Shown here one piece after another: positions 1 through 7,829 of a DNA stretch of 64,000 bases; position 1 is the stretch's first letter; each line of letters opens with the position of its first letter. The stretch comes from Bradyrhizobium sp. ISRA464. Its GTDB lineage: Bacteria; Pseudomonadota; Alphaproteobacteria; Rhizobiales; Xanthobacteraceae. Where the stretch lies: positions 4,278,001-4,342,000 of the forward strand of contig NZ_CP094526.1 in assembly GCF_029910095.1 (NCBI RefSeq), written 5' to 3'. The position numbers were made by a program, and so were the translations under genes. The notes beneath the pieces are model-generated. The model saw nothing but the letters and a program-made list of their open reading frames with translations, was not told the DNA's origin and did no database searches.

Positions 1-1
1 C

Positions 2-253
2 TCCGCATTGGCGCACGGCACCATCGATGCCTTCGTTCACGACAAGCCACTGCTGACCTGGATGGTTCGGAACAACTTCTCGGACTCGGTCCGTGTCGTC
101 GACACCAGCTTCAGCAGCGAGAGCTATGCAATCGTTTTGCCGAAAGGCAGCCCCCTGCGGCCGACGCTCGATCTCGCCGTGCTCGATGAAATTGAAAGCG
201 ATTGGTGGCAACAAACGCTGTTCGAGTCCCTTGGAAACGCCCGATCTCGCTGA
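2..253 (+). CDS. Solute-binding (family 3) domain protein, C-terminal fragment
   Basis: The reading frame is open to the left edge of the window, so only the last 83 or so residues are seen. The phrase GTIDAFVHDKPLLTWMVR, followed by a strand ending in YAIVLPKGSPLR, fits the second lobe of a periplasmic family-3 solute-binding domain. Similar wording also occurs in bacterial GluR0-like proteins, where such a domain is fused to an ion channel. The usual C-terminal helix with a tryptophan pair (DWWQQTLF) is present. The ligand cannot be told. The domain call is made with moderate confidence; the channel possibility is only a suggestion because the body of the protein lies outside the window. 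Confidence 0.55.
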   Translation, partial: SALAHGTIDAFVHDKPLLTWMVRNNFSDSVRVVDTSFSSESYAIVLPKGSPLRPTLDLAVLDEIESDWWQQTLFESLGNARSR

Positions 254-322
254 CTCCGGCGCGCGGGAAGTCTACGTTCTCAGGGGCGGCATTGCTGTAA
301 TTTATACTTCAGTAAGCAGATC

Positions 323-643
323 GTGGGAGGGTCCACCAATGAGTTGCGTTGGAGTGCACCAGTGATCGATTTTGACGAGCTGCGTAGTCTCGCAGCAGAC
401 GTTCGCATCTTCATCGAAGCTTCCGAAGACAAGGCGGGCGCCCTCAAGGCCGTGGTCAACGCCTACGATGTCGTGCTGGGTATCTTCCCTTCCTCGGCTG
501 GAATGGATCTTCATGTGGTCAAGGGAACCGAAGTCCTCAACCACATCGCTCAGACGCAGATCTCTGGCGATTTCACGCATACCGCGATTGCGTTCCAGAA
601 TCGGGAACAGGCAATCGCGCTGCAGCAGGCGATGGCGGCTTAG
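323..643 (+). CDS. Hypothetical protein, about 93-106 aa
   Basis: I do not recognise a family. The first in-frame start is a GTG at 323; a GTG at 362, with a purine-rich GGAGTG just upstream, would give a 93-residue protein beginning VIDFDELRSLAADV and may be the true start. The protein is soluble, with no signal peptide or membrane segment, and looks alpha/beta. It includes a stretch of short hydrophobic strands (VVLGIFPSSAGMDLHVV) and ends in a Gln/Ala-rich helix. It sits alone between the partial binding-protein gene and the nitrile hydratase operon. Codon use is normal for the region. Confidence 0.5.
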   Translation: MGGSTNELRWSAPVIDFDELRSLAADVRIFIEASEDKAGALKAVVNAYDVVLGIFPSSAGMDLHVVKGTEVLNHIAQTQISGDFTHTAIAFQNREQAIALQQAMAA

Positions 644-945
644 CCGCAATCCGATTCCTTCTCGCCCGAGCCCGGCGGCCGCACGCCAGGACGTTACGGT
701 CGTCACCAGCGCAAACTGATCGATGTCCAGAGATCGTCCGGCCTCATAGGTCTAGCCTGGGTCGACCACCTGCTCCACCAGCCTCCATTCGACAGCGCGT
801 CGCTGCCCTTGCCCCGGTCGAAACGCACCACCGCGATGCGGCCTGCGGGCCGGAGGCGACTGCTACCTCCCTCGCTCGCGTTGTGTGAGATGCGGGCAAA
901 TCGTCCGCCTCGACATCGCATGGCCTCTTCGCCTATCCTGCCCGC
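644..945. other. Intergenic region upstream of nitrile hydratase
   Basis: About 300 bases without a convincing gene. Open frames here run antisense into nthA or lack family features. I see no strong hairpin with a T-run and no clear promoter; the promoter of the nitrile hydratase operon should lie here. Confidence 0.4.
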
Positions 946-1575
946 ATGAGCGATCACGATCATCATCACCACGATCACGACCATTCCGAGTTGTCGGAGA
1001 CCGAGCTGCGCGTGCGCGCGCTGGAATCGATCCTGAGCGAGAAGGGTTATCTCGAGCCGGCCGCGCTGGACGCCATTGTGCAGGCCTACGAGACGAAAAT
1101 CGGCCCGCATAACGGAGCCCGGGTCGTCGCCAAGGCCTGGACCGATCCCGCCTTCAAGAAGGCGCTGCTCGAAGACGCCACCAAGGCCGTCGGCACCCTC
1201 GGCCATGTCAGCAGGGTCGGCGACCATCTCGTGGCGGTCGAGAACACGCCAGGCCGTCACAACATGGTCGTTTGCACCCTCTGCTCCTGCTATCCGTGGG
1301 AGATGCTCGGGCTGCCGCCGGTTTGGTACAAGGCCGCCCCCTACCGCTCACGCGCGGTCAAGGATCCGCGCGGCGTCCTTGCCGACTTCGGCGTGAGCCT
1401 GCCGAAGGAGACGGAAATCCGCGTCTGGGATTCGACCGCGGAAACCCGCTTCCTGGTGCTGCCGATGCGGCCCGAGGGCACCGAGGGCTGGAGCGAAGAG
1501 CAGCTCGCCGAGCTCGTGACGCGCGATTCCATGATCGGCACCGGATTCCCGAAGAAGCCGGGTGCTCCGTCATGA
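946..1575 (+). CDS. nthA: Nitrile hydratase alpha subunit, cobalt type
   Basis: This is the metal-binding subunit of nitrile hydratase, which hydrates nitriles to amides in the cytoplasm as a heterodimer or heterotetramer with the beta subunit. The metal-claw motif is [10 protein letters not shown], with Cys110, Cys113, Ser114 and Cys115. Threonine after the first Cys (CTLCSC) marks the cobalt class; iron enzymes usually have CSLCSC. The length, 209 aa, is normal. The start at 946 gives an unusually histidine-rich N-terminus (8 His in the first 13 residues), which could bind metal. The stop overlaps the nthB start (ATGA), so the two are translationally coupled. No amidase or cobalt transporter gene is adjacent. 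Confidence 0.95.
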   Translation: MSDHDHHHHDHDHSELSETELRVRALESILSEKGYLEPAALDAIVQAYETKIGPHNGARVVAKAWTDPAFKKALLEDATKAVGTLGHVSRVGDHLVAVENTPGRHNMVVCTLCSCYPWEMLGLPPVWYKAAPYRSRAVKDPRGVLADFGVSLPKETEIRVWDSTAETRFLVLPMRPEGTEGWSEEQLAELVTRDSMIGTGFPKKPGAPS

Positions 1576-2231
1576 ACGGCGTCCACGACATGGGCGGCAT
1601 GGACGGGTTCGGCAAGGTCGAACCCGAGCCGAACGAGCCGATGTTCCATCAGGAATGGGAATCGCGGGTGCTGGCGATGGTCCGCGCCATGGGCGCGGCC
1701 GGCGCGTTCAACATCGATGCATCGCGCTTCTATCGCGAGACCCTCCCGCCGCACGTCTATCTGTCGAGCTCCTATTACAAGAAATGGCTGCTCGGGCTTG
1801 AAGCGTTGCTGCTCGACAAGGGCTTTATCGGGAAGGAGGACATCGCGGCCGGACATGCCGTGACGCCGGCAAGTCCGCTCAAGCGCGGCAAGTTCTCGGT
1901 TGCCGATGTCGAGCGCGTGATGGTGCGCGGCAAGTTCGGCCGCGCAGCGCCTGCGCCCGCGAAGTTCAAGGCGGGTGATCGCGTGCGGGCGAAGAACATC
2001 CACCCTGCCACGCACACGCGGCTGCCGCGTTATGTGCGCGGTCATGTGGGGGTCATTGAGCGCGACCACGGCTGCCACGTGTTCCCCGACACCGTTGCCA
2101 ACGATGCCGGCGAGAACCCGCAATGGCTCTACACCGTCGTGTTCGACGGACGCGAGCTCTGGGGGCCGGACTCCGATCCGACCATCAAGGTATCGATCGA
2201 TGCATTCGAGCCCTACCTTGAGGCCGTGTGA
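1572..2231 (+). CDS. nthB: Nitrile hydratase beta subunit
   Basis: Beta subunit of the same enzyme, 219 aa, a normal length. The N-terminus ([13 protein letters not shown]) is a hallmark of the family: it wraps the alpha subunit. The helical middle has the [11 protein letters not shown] motif, and the C-terminal half is the SH3-like beta-barrel ([23 protein letters not shown], then GHVG and [14 protein letters not shown]) that packs on the active site. The ATG at 1572 overlaps the nthA stop by 4 bases. The same frame is open further upstream, but this start gives the conserved N-terminus. The next gene overlaps its stop by one base. Confidence 0.95.
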   Translation: MNGVHDMGGMDGFGKVEPEPNEPMFHQEWESRVLAMVRAMGAAGAFNIDASRFYRETLPPHVYLSSSYYKKWLLGLEALLLDKGFIGKEDIAAGHAVTPASPLKRGKFSVADVERVMVRGKFGRAAPAPAKFKAGDRVRAKNIHPATHTRLPRYVRGHVGVIERDHGCHVFPDTVANDAGENPQWLYTVVFDGRELWGPDSDPTIKVSIDAFEPYLEAV

Positions 2232-2608
2232 TGGATGCGTCCGCGGCCGCACGCGCCACCAGCGCCATTTCCAGCATTCCCCGCGACGACGCCGGTCCGG
2301 TGTTCCGCGCTCCCTGGGAAGCGCAGGCCTTCGCCATGGCGCTGACGCTGCATGACCGTGGCGTGTTCACCTGGGGCGAATGGGCCGCGGCCCTCGCCGA
2401 CCAGATCAAGCGCGCGCAGGCCGCCGGCGATCCCGACACCGGCGAGACCTATTATCTGCATTGGCTGGCCACGCTTGAGCACCTGGTGGCCGCGAAGGGC
2501 GTGACGACATCCGAAACGCTGCATCGCTATCGCAACGCCTGGGATCGCGCCGCGGATCGCACCCCGCACGGCAAGCCGATCGAGCTGACGCCGGCAGATT
2601 TCGAGTAG
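2231..2608 (+). CDS. Nitrile hydratase accessory protein
   Basis: A 125-aa protein of the nitrile hydratase accessory/activator family, which resembles the N-terminal half of the beta subunit and acts as a metallochaperone for cobalt loading of the alpha subunit. Family features are FRAPWEAQAFAMALTLHDRGVFTWGEWA near the N-terminus and YYLHWLATLEHLVAAKG in the middle. The ATG overlaps the nthB stop (TGATG); an in-frame GTG one codon earlier is less likely. It completes the alpha-beta-activator order typical of cobalt nitrile hydratase operons. The converging acyltransferase gene ends 25 bases downstream. Confidence 0.9.
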   Translation: MDASAAARATSAISSIPRDDAGPVFRAPWEAQAFAMALTLHDRGVFTWGEWAAALADQIKRAQAAGDPDTGETYYLHWLATLEHLVAAKGVTTSETLHRYRNAWDRAADRTPHGKPIELTPADFE

Positions 2609-2633
2609 CACGCGGTCGCGGCGCCGAGTTCGA

Positions 2634-3857
2634 TCAAAATCCCTGGCCGGTGGGAAGCACGGGCCTCGCGGCCGGCTGAGAAAGCGCCTTTGCTGCTCCG
2701 GCCGCCAGTTGAATTGACGGCTCGTCCACCGCCCTCTCGAACGCCATGGCTGCGAGCAGGACCGATGGGAGATAGGCAATGAAGGCGATCAGCACCGAAG
2801 TGCCGTAGGAGAGCCCGGCAGCGTGAGCGGCCAGGAAGACAAAGCATCCAACCGAGAACAGCACCGGTATGTGCGCCAGATAAAGCGGGAAGGACATGTC
2901 GCCAAGGCGCCGGACCGCCGGCTTTGCCAATAGCCCTTGCGCGGCGGGCCAGCCCGTGACCAATGCGACCAGCATTACGGCTGAGATCGAGTGGCAGATC
3001 GATGCGTCGGCCTGAACCGTCAGCCCGGGCGCTGTGATCGGAATGAACGGGACGAGCGCCGTGATCGAGAGCAACGCATCCCAAATCGGCCATCGCTCAA
3101 TACTGAGCGGTACCGTCCCCAGCAGCAGAACAAGCACCAGAATGGCCGGGCGCCATCGCAGGCGCGCCGTGAAGCGCGGAGCGTCCAGAAGATACAAGGC
3201 CGCCCCGAACAAGATCACCGAAATGTAGGCGCGGCCGAGCATGACGCCCAATGCGAGCATGATGAATGCCGCCCAGCGTGGGCGCGAGGCCGGCAATCGC
3301 GTCGCAAAGACCCCGATCAGCAGCAGCGAGCCGATATACTCGATCGGCATCGTCCAAAGCACGGAGTTATACGAGTTCTCGCGGGTTGGAATGCCCAACA
3401 GGCTGTTCCACGCCTGAAGAAGCGCGTCCGGGAGGCTAGGCTGCTGCGCGAACTGGCTCGACAGCCAGGTCGAGTGCGTGAACACGGCAGCGTCGCGATT
3501 GAACGCGAATCCCGAAGACAGGATGATCCAGCCGAACAGGCTGGCCGCGAGCACCGGAAGTCCGAGGCGCAGGGTACGCTTCACCACGAGCGCGATCGCA
3601 GATACGTCGCTCTTGTGGAACGACTTGGCGAGAACAAATCCCGAGAGCGCGAGGAAGACGCAGACGGCGTAGTTGCCGCCTGCCGCGATGAACACAAAGG
3701 GATAGGCCGAAAGTGCCACCTCCCACGAACCATGCGCATGCTCCGGGCGCCCGGTATAGATGGCGAAATCGAAGGCCGTCATGAAATGCGACAGCGCGAC
3801 ATTGAGCGCCATGACGCCGCGAAGGCCGTCAAGATAGGACATCCGGGACGGAGGCAT
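2634..3857 (-). CDS. Acyltransferase family 3 membrane protein
   Basis: A 407-aa integral membrane O-acyltransferase of the OafA/NodX/YrhL family (acyltransferase 3), which transfers acetyl or other short acyl groups to cell-surface sugars. It opens with SYLDGLRGVMALNVALSHF, the typical first segment with the conserved His, and contains about ten hydrophobic segments; VLFLALSGFVLA-like text (here VFLALSGFVLAKSF) and SFPLYLAHIPVLF near the C-terminus are also typical. The acceptor cannot be told. It stands alone, convergent with the nitrile hydratase operon, with a long gene-poor stretch upstream. Confidence 0.85.
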   Translation of the reverse strand: MPPSRMSYLDGLRGVMALNVALSHFMTAFDFAIYTGRPEHAHGSWEVALSAYPFVFIAAGGNYAVCVFLALSGFVLAKSFHKSDVSAIALVVKRTLRLGLPVLAASLFGWIILSSGFAFNRDAAVFTHSTWLSSQFAQQPSLPDALLQAWNSLLGIPTRENSYNSVLWTMPIEYIGSLLLIGVFATRLPASRPRWAAFIMLALGVMLGRAYISVILFGAALYLLDAPRFTARLRWRPAILVLVLLLGTVPLSIERWPIWDALLSITALVPFIPITAPGLTVQADASICHSISAVMLVALVTGWPAAQGLLAKPAVRRLGDMSFPLYLAHIPVLFSVGCFVFLAAHAAGLSYGTSVLIAFIAYLPSVLLAAMAFERAVDEPSIQLAAGAAKALSQPAARPVLPTGQGF

Positions 3858-4209
3858 GGGACGTCTGATGGACCCTGGTTACGAAACCCATCGAGTCTGT
3901 CGCAAGTTAACTAACAAAGCCTTGTGGCTATCGTGGACCGGGAGGTCTGTGCGGCTTACGCGGTGGTCAAAGTGAGCTGGAGTAATGGCCAGATGCCGAC
4001 GACGTCCATTCATTCGACACCAAGACTGCCGACCGCGACTGGCGCAGTCCCAGTCGTCACAGCGGTGCGCGTCCCATGACCTGCCCCGACCGTTACGCTA
4101 TTGACTGCGGCTGTCCCGGCCTGTGCCGGGACGATGTGGGCCTGGATACACATTTCAAACAGCGTTGAAGATGTAGGCTCTCGTTCTCGCGACGTGAAAC
4201 GTCCGAGTC
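3858..4209. other. Gene-poor region with one hairpin
   Basis: No convincing gene on either strand. It should hold the promoter of the acyltransferase gene. A perfect 7-bp hairpin (GTCCCGG, six-base loop, CCGGGAC) lies at 4113-4132; sequences of this form recur in Bradyrhizobium intergenic DNA as far as I recall. Confidence 0.45.
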
Positions 4210-4660
4210 TTGCACTTCGTTCCGCCCTCTGAGATCAGAGGGCGCAGGGAAAGCCGGGTGCCGATCGCACCCATGGGTCCCGAGCAAATGGAAAGCTCGG
4301 GAGGTAGGACCACAGGTGAAACCGGAACGATCCCGGCTTTCCCTGCGCGATGGCTTTACGGCTTATACGTGCTCTCCCCGGCGAGACTGGGCTTTGTTGT
4401 CACCGTCTTTGCAAAAGCGCTTCGCGCTTTGCAAGGAGACACCTGCCACTAGGGCGTCAGGCCTGCACGACTTCACCGTCCGCCGCATGCGCACTCGTCA
4501 GTTGCACATGAGGCGTCCACCGCATCTCGACCCAACACTCGTGACGATCGCGAAGCGCCCCTCAGGCGGGTGAGACGGGCCATTCATACACTGAGTTGCA
4601 CTTCCGGAAAACAGAAATATTTTCGCCCGAGGGACTTGCGCCGTCGGGCAACTCAGTGAT
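4210..4660. repeat. Structured intergenic repeat element (Bradyrhizobium-type)
   Basis: A 450-base non-coding element full of nested inverted repeats. A 9-bp stem near 4224-4243 (GCCCTCTGA / TCAGAGGGC) is followed by a perfect 17-bp inverted repeat, 4242-4258 against 4332-4348, enclosing further short stems (GGGTGC/GCACCC; CCCGAG/CTCGGG). A hairpin around 4411-4437 (GCAAAAGCGC/GCGCTTTGC) comes next. The right part ends in a GCCGTCGGGCAA-like stretch. I recall closely similar sequence recurring between genes of Bradyrhizobium, but copy number was not checked. It may be a non-autonomous mobile repeat or encode a structured RNA; no protein gene fits. Confidence 0.6.
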
Positions 4661-4665
4661 TGACG

Positions 4666-5382
4666 CTACGGCCTGCGCGCCACGTATTCCCGCCAGCCCT
4701 TCGCCCGCAGGGCGCAAGCCGGGCATTCGCCGCAGCCGTAACCCCATTCGTGCTGCGCGCCGCGTTCGCCGAGGTAGCAGGTGTGCGAGTGCTCGCGGAT
4801 CAGGTCGACCAGCCCTGCCCCGCCGAGCTCATACGCGAGTTGCCAGGTCGCCGCCTTGTCGAGCCACATCAGCGGCGTGTGCAGCTCGAAGTTCTTCGCC
4901 ATGCCGAGGTTGAGCGCCGACTGCAACGCCTTGATGGTCTCATTGCGGCAATCCGGGTAGCCGGAGTAATCGGTCTCGCACATGCCGCCGATGATGTGGC
5001 GGATGCCGCGGCGGTAGGCGAGCGCCGCCGCGAAGGTGAGGAACACCAGGTTGCGGCCCGGCACGAAGGTATTCGGCAGCCCGTCTTCGCCCATCGCGAT
5101 CGCGACGTCGCGGGTCAGCGCGGTGTCGGAAATTTCCGACAGCGTCGGGATCGCGAGCGTGTGGCTGTCGCCGAGCCTGGCGGCCCAATCCGGCCGCAGC
5201 GCCCGGATGCCGTCCAGCAGGCGGTCGCGGCAGTCGAGTTCGATGGTATGGCGCTGGCCATAGCTAAAGCCGAGCATCTCAACGTGGGCAAAGCGCGACA
5301 AGGCCCAGGCAAGGCAGGTTGTCGAATCCTGGCCGCCGGAAAACAGCACCAGCGCCGTATCTGAATTGATCTGATCGCTCAT
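4666..5382 (-). CDS. queC: 7-cyano-7-deazaguanine synthase
   Basis: QueC converts 7-carboxy-7-deazaguanine to preQ0 with ATP and ammonia, a step in queuosine synthesis. The N-terminal PP-loop SGGQDS (residues 15-20) binds ATP. Towards the C-terminus, HTCYLGER and [17 protein letters not shown] give the four-cysteine zinc site. The start chosen (238 aa) is the ATG giving [17 protein letters not shown]; an in-frame extension of 12 residues upstream looks non-coding. It diverges from the mazG remnant and mazG. No other que genes are in the window and I see no preQ1 riboswitch in its leader. Confidence 0.95.
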   Translation of the reverse strand: MSDQINSDTALVLFSGGQDSTTCLAWALSRFAHVEMLGFSYGQRHTIELDCRDRLLDGIRALRPDWAARLGDSHTLAIPTLSEISDTALTRDVAIAMGEDGLPNTFVPGRNLVFLTFAAALAYRRGIRHIIGGMCETDYSGYPDCRNETIKALQSALNLGMAKNFELHTPLMWLDKAATWQLAYELGGAGLVDLIREHSHTCYLGERGAQHEWGYGCGECPACALRAKGWREYVARRP

Positions 5383-5497
5383 GGAACGGGCTTTACCACT
5401 CCTCGGCCGCCCGGCCAATCCGTGGACAGTTCCGTGATTTCGCCGCGTTTTGCTGGGATCGGCAGCGTCGATTTAGCCCCCTCTATTCCGGTGCCCC

Positions 5498-5577
5498 ATG
5501 ACCCCTTCCCGCGACATTTCCCGCCTGATCGAAATCATGGCCGCGCTGCGCACGCCGGTGACCGGTTGACCCTGGGA
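5498..5577 (+). pseudogene. mazG: Truncated 5' end of mazG (remnant)
   Basis: The codons from ATG 5498 read MTPSRDISRLIEIMAALRTPVTG then TGA then PWE. The complete mazG at 7008 reads MKPSRDISRLIEIMAALRAPEGGC then PWD. The two match through about 26 codons. By hand count 57 of 78 bases agree, and nearly all differences before codon 19 are at third positions. Homology stops near 5577 and unrelated DNA follows. The Cys24 codon has become TGA. Codons here are high-GC (CCT TCC CGC GAC ATT TCC CGC CTG), like the local backbone, so I infer this is the original 5' end of the native gene, cut off by the insert that follows. Confidence 0.8.
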
Positions 5578-5729
5578 AGTCCAGTATACACATTTTCCCC
5601 CGCCCCAAAGAAAAAGTCGCCCGGAGGCAGCTGTCATCTGGACTATCCTCGCACGCAAATCCGCTGGTCACTTGCAAATCCTGCGTGCTATTGGCGGTCT
5701 CTAGCTGGACGCCGACGGAATACAACGCA

Positions 5730-6173
5730 ATGTCTACGGCTATCAGAGAGATCATTGCCGCGCTCAAAGTGAAGCACGAAGGTGAAGTGGCCTTGCTCAA
5801 CCCGTTGGCCGAGGACGTAGCTGAGCTTGATGGTCCTTGGCTGTCGCGCTTGGTCGCAGAGGCCGATCTTGAGAATTGGGGCACTCAGAGCAACTTAGCA
5901 AGGAACAAGTTGCTGGATGCTTTCGCACTCGAATTGGCCTTGGGCTTCGACGAAAATGCACTCGATTTCGACTTCTGCGACAGGGTCGTCACCGAACTTC
6001 ACGGTGCCCTGAATTTGCAGGAAGAAGAGCCATATCTATTCTGGAGAGTTTTCCTAGCCTTCGACGCTGGTGAGTACTATCACGACGAAGACCAAAGAAT
6101 TCATCCGGTAGACAGATATACGCGGCCACAGATTGCGGAGATCGTTAGGGGGCACGTCACGGATTCTGACTGA
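5730..6173 (+). CDS. Hypothetical acidic protein in mazG island
   Basis: A 147-aa soluble protein that I do not recognise. The ATG at 5730 (MSTAIREIIAALKV) is preferred to an in-frame start 15 codons upstream, whose extra residues look non-coding. It is rich in Asp/Glu, Leu and aromatics, with no signal peptide or membrane segment. Phrases such as DGPWLSRLVAEADLENWG, FDFCDRVVTELHG and FWRVFLAFDAGEYYHDE suggest an all-helical fold. The AT-rich codon use differs from the neighbouring backbone genes and suggests recent transfer. It converges on the methyltransferase gene 175 bases away. Cargo roles such as immunity or phage defence are possible, but nothing in the sequence shows one. Confidence 0.65.
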   Translation: MSTAIREIIAALKVKHEGEVALLNPLAEDVAELDGPWLSRLVAEADLENWGTQSNLARNKLLDAFALELALGFDENALDFDFCDRVVTELHGALNLQEEEPYLFWRVFLAFDAGEYYHDEDQRIHPVDRYTRPQIAEIVRGHVTDSD

Positions 6174-6302
6174 ACATGCCGCATTGCGCTCAGTGATGCC
6201 AATTGATGGCGTAGAAGCGGGAGATTACCAAGCTTCCGGTCGGGCCCATCGCTTTGGCTGGCATATGACCGCTCTTGTACCGCTTGTAGGTGTTAAGCCG
6301 AC

Positions 6303-6327
6303 GTTTAAAAGCCACCCGGAGGTGGCT
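6303..6327 (-). terminator. Rho-independent terminator after methyltransferase
   Basis: On the minus strand, AGCCACC, loop TCCG, GGTGGCT is followed by TTTTAAAC, 22 bases past the methyltransferase stop. The perfect 7-bp stem and T-run make a good intrinsic terminator. Confidence 0.75.
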
Positions 6328-6348
6328 CGGACTAGACTGGGAAACGCA

Positions 6349-6870
6349 TCAGTCCTTCATGAAAACCAGCCAATGAGTAAGGCCAGTGCGGCCACTCGGA
6401 TGACCAAACAGAGGCTTCTTGTCGGTCAGCGCCAAAACTTCTTTCACCCTCACCTGTGTCTCGTTCCATTTGAATACGAGAACGCCATCTGGTGCTAGAA
6501 CTCGGAAGCACTCCGAGAATCCGAGACGAATATCTTCTCGCCAGTCGGGGCCGAGCTTTCCATACTTGGCGGCAAGCCAGCTTTTGGGGCCAGCGCTCGT
6601 CAAGTGCGGCGGATCGAATACGACTAGTTTGAAGTTTCCATCCGCGTAAGGCAGTGCACGGAAGTCCATAAGCACATCCGGCTCGATGCGCAGCGTCCGC
6701 TGACCATCAGCACTAGACCGATCCGTAACTGTAATTGTTTCGCATCGCTTGTCTCCGTAGATCACGTCAGGATGCTGACGGTCGAACCAGAACATGCGAC
6801 TGCCGCAGCATGGGTCCAGCACGCGCTCGGTCGTCATTTCGCCCGAGCCAGTAACTTTCAGTCCGTCCAT
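6349..6870 (-). CDS. Phage-type SAM-dependent DNA methyltransferase
   Basis: A 173-aa class I methyltransferase of the small type common in phages and prophages. RVLDPCCGSRMFWFD near the N-terminus is the SAM-binding motif I. LVVFDPPHL in the middle is the catalytic motif IV (DPPH in place of DPPY). FRVLAPDGVLVFKWNE is the motif VI-VIII strand, and the end GLTHWLVFMKD is typical. The start at 6870 (MDGLKVTG) has a strong GGGAGG immediately upstream; the frame is open further back. No restriction gene is adjacent, so it is an orphan methyltransferase. Its low-GC codon use and its position in the mazG insert point to horizontal transfer. The base it modifies and its recognition site are unknown. 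Confidence 0.8.
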   Translation of the reverse strand: MDGLKVTGSGEMTTERVLDPCCGSRMFWFDRQHPDVIYGDKRCETITVTDRSSADGQRTLRIEPDVLMDFRALPYADGNFKLVVFDPPHLTSAGPKSWLAAKYGKLGPDWREDIRLGFSECFRVLAPDGVLVFKWNETQVRVKEVLALTDKKPLFGHPSGRTGLTHWLVFMKD

Positions 6871-7007
6871 ACCCCTCCCTAAATTGTGGTGAATTACGGC
6901 GTCCCAAGGCACTCGTTGATTTCTATCGCCATGAACAGGCATTATTTTATCATCTGCCGAACATGCCGAGCGATTGAATTTCCATATCGGATCAAATAGT
7001 TGGATTT

Positions 7008-7829
7008 ATGAAACCATCCCGAGATATCTCTCGCCTCATCGAGATCATGGCCGCTTTGCGGGCGCCCGAAGGCGGCTGTCCGTGGGACCTTGAGCAGAAT
7101 TTCGCGACGATTGCGCCCTACACGATCGAGGAAGCCTATGAGGTGGCCGACGCGATCACGCGTGGCGATTTCGATGACCTTCGCGACGAGCTAGGCGATC
7201 TCCTGCTGCAGGTCGTCTATCACGCCCGCATGGCTGAGGAGCAGAATGCCTTTGCCTTCGGCGACGTGGTCGAGGCGATCACGAAAAAGATGATCCGCCG
7301 TCACCCGCATGTGTTTGCCGACAAGGACGGCAACATTCAGCCCGCCGGGGTCAAGAGCGCGTGGGAGCGGATCAAGGCCGAAGAGAAAGCCGAGCGCGCC
7401 GAGCGCCGGCAGTCCGAGGAAACCGCGCACAGCTCGCTGCTTGCAAGCGTCAAGGCCGGCCTCCCTGCGCTGACGCGCGCGATGGAGCTGCAGCGCAAGG
7501 CCTCGACTGTCGGCTTCGACTGGAACGATCCGCGCGCCGTGCTCGCCAAGATCCGCGAGGAAGCCGACGAGATCGAGGCTGCGCTCGACCGCAACGACAG
7601 GGAAGAGCTCGCGGAAGAGACCGGCGATCTGATGTTCGCGCTCGTCAACCTCGCCCGCCATGTCGACGCCGATCCGGAAACCGCATTGCGCAGCACGAAC
7701 GCCAAGTTCGAGCGGCGGTTCGCTTACATCGAAAGGGCCCTTGCTGCGAAGGGCCGCTCGCTCGAGGATGCATCGCTGCAGGAGATGGACGCGCTGTGGA
7801 ACGAGGCAAAGCGCGCGAACAGCAAGTGA
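7008..7829 (+). CDS. mazG: Nucleoside triphosphate pyrophosphohydrolase MazG
   Basis: MazG hydrolyses NTPs and dNTPs to monophosphates and pyrophosphate, cleaning nucleotide pools and lowering (p)ppGpp signalling. At 273 aa it has the usual two MazG repeats: an N-terminal one (GGCPWDLEQNFATIAPYTIEEAYEVADAI, then DDLRDELGDLLLQVVYHARMAEE) and a C-terminal one (EADEIEAALDRND, EETGDLMFALVNLARH) with the EExxE and ExxD metal-binding patterns. The first 17 or so codons use AT-ending forms (AAA, CCA, CGA, GAT, TCT, TTG) unlike the high-GC rest of the gene, so its 5' end was probably brought in by the insert. No good ribosome-binding site is seen before the ATG, so expression may differ from the original gene. 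Confidence 0.95.
   Translation: MKPSRDISRLIEIMAALRAPEGGCPWDLEQNFATIAPYTIEEAYEVADAITRGDFDDLRDELGDLLLQVVYHARMAEEQNAFAFGDVVEAITKKMIRRHPHVFADKDGNIQPAGVKSAWERIKAEEKAERAERRQSEETAHSSLLASVKAGLPALTRAMELQRKASTVGFDWNDPRAVLAKIREEADEIEAALDRNDREELAEETGDLMFALVNLARHVDADPETALRSTNAKFERRFAYIERALAAKGRSLEDASLQEMDALWNEAKRANSK

Larger units (their letters stand above)
5578..7007. mobile_element. Putative mini-island inserted in the 5' end of mazG
   Basis: About 1.4 kb between the mazG remnant and the complete mazG. It carries two convergent genes, an unknown acidic protein (plus strand) and a phage-type methyltransferase (minus strand), separated by a terminator hairpin. Its base composition is visibly AT-richer than the flanks. 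No integrase, transposase or terminal inverted repeat is visible. The longest identical stretch shared by the two mazG copies is 11 bases (ATCATGGCCGC, 5534-5544 and 7044-7054), a possible attachment core. Boundaries are inferred from the end of mazG homology on the left and from the intact start codon on the right. Confidence 0.6.

Noticed and set aside
949..984. His-rich start of nthA as a cloning tag
   Set aside because: His alternates with Asp in a natural-looking pattern, codons vary, and the operon context is native.
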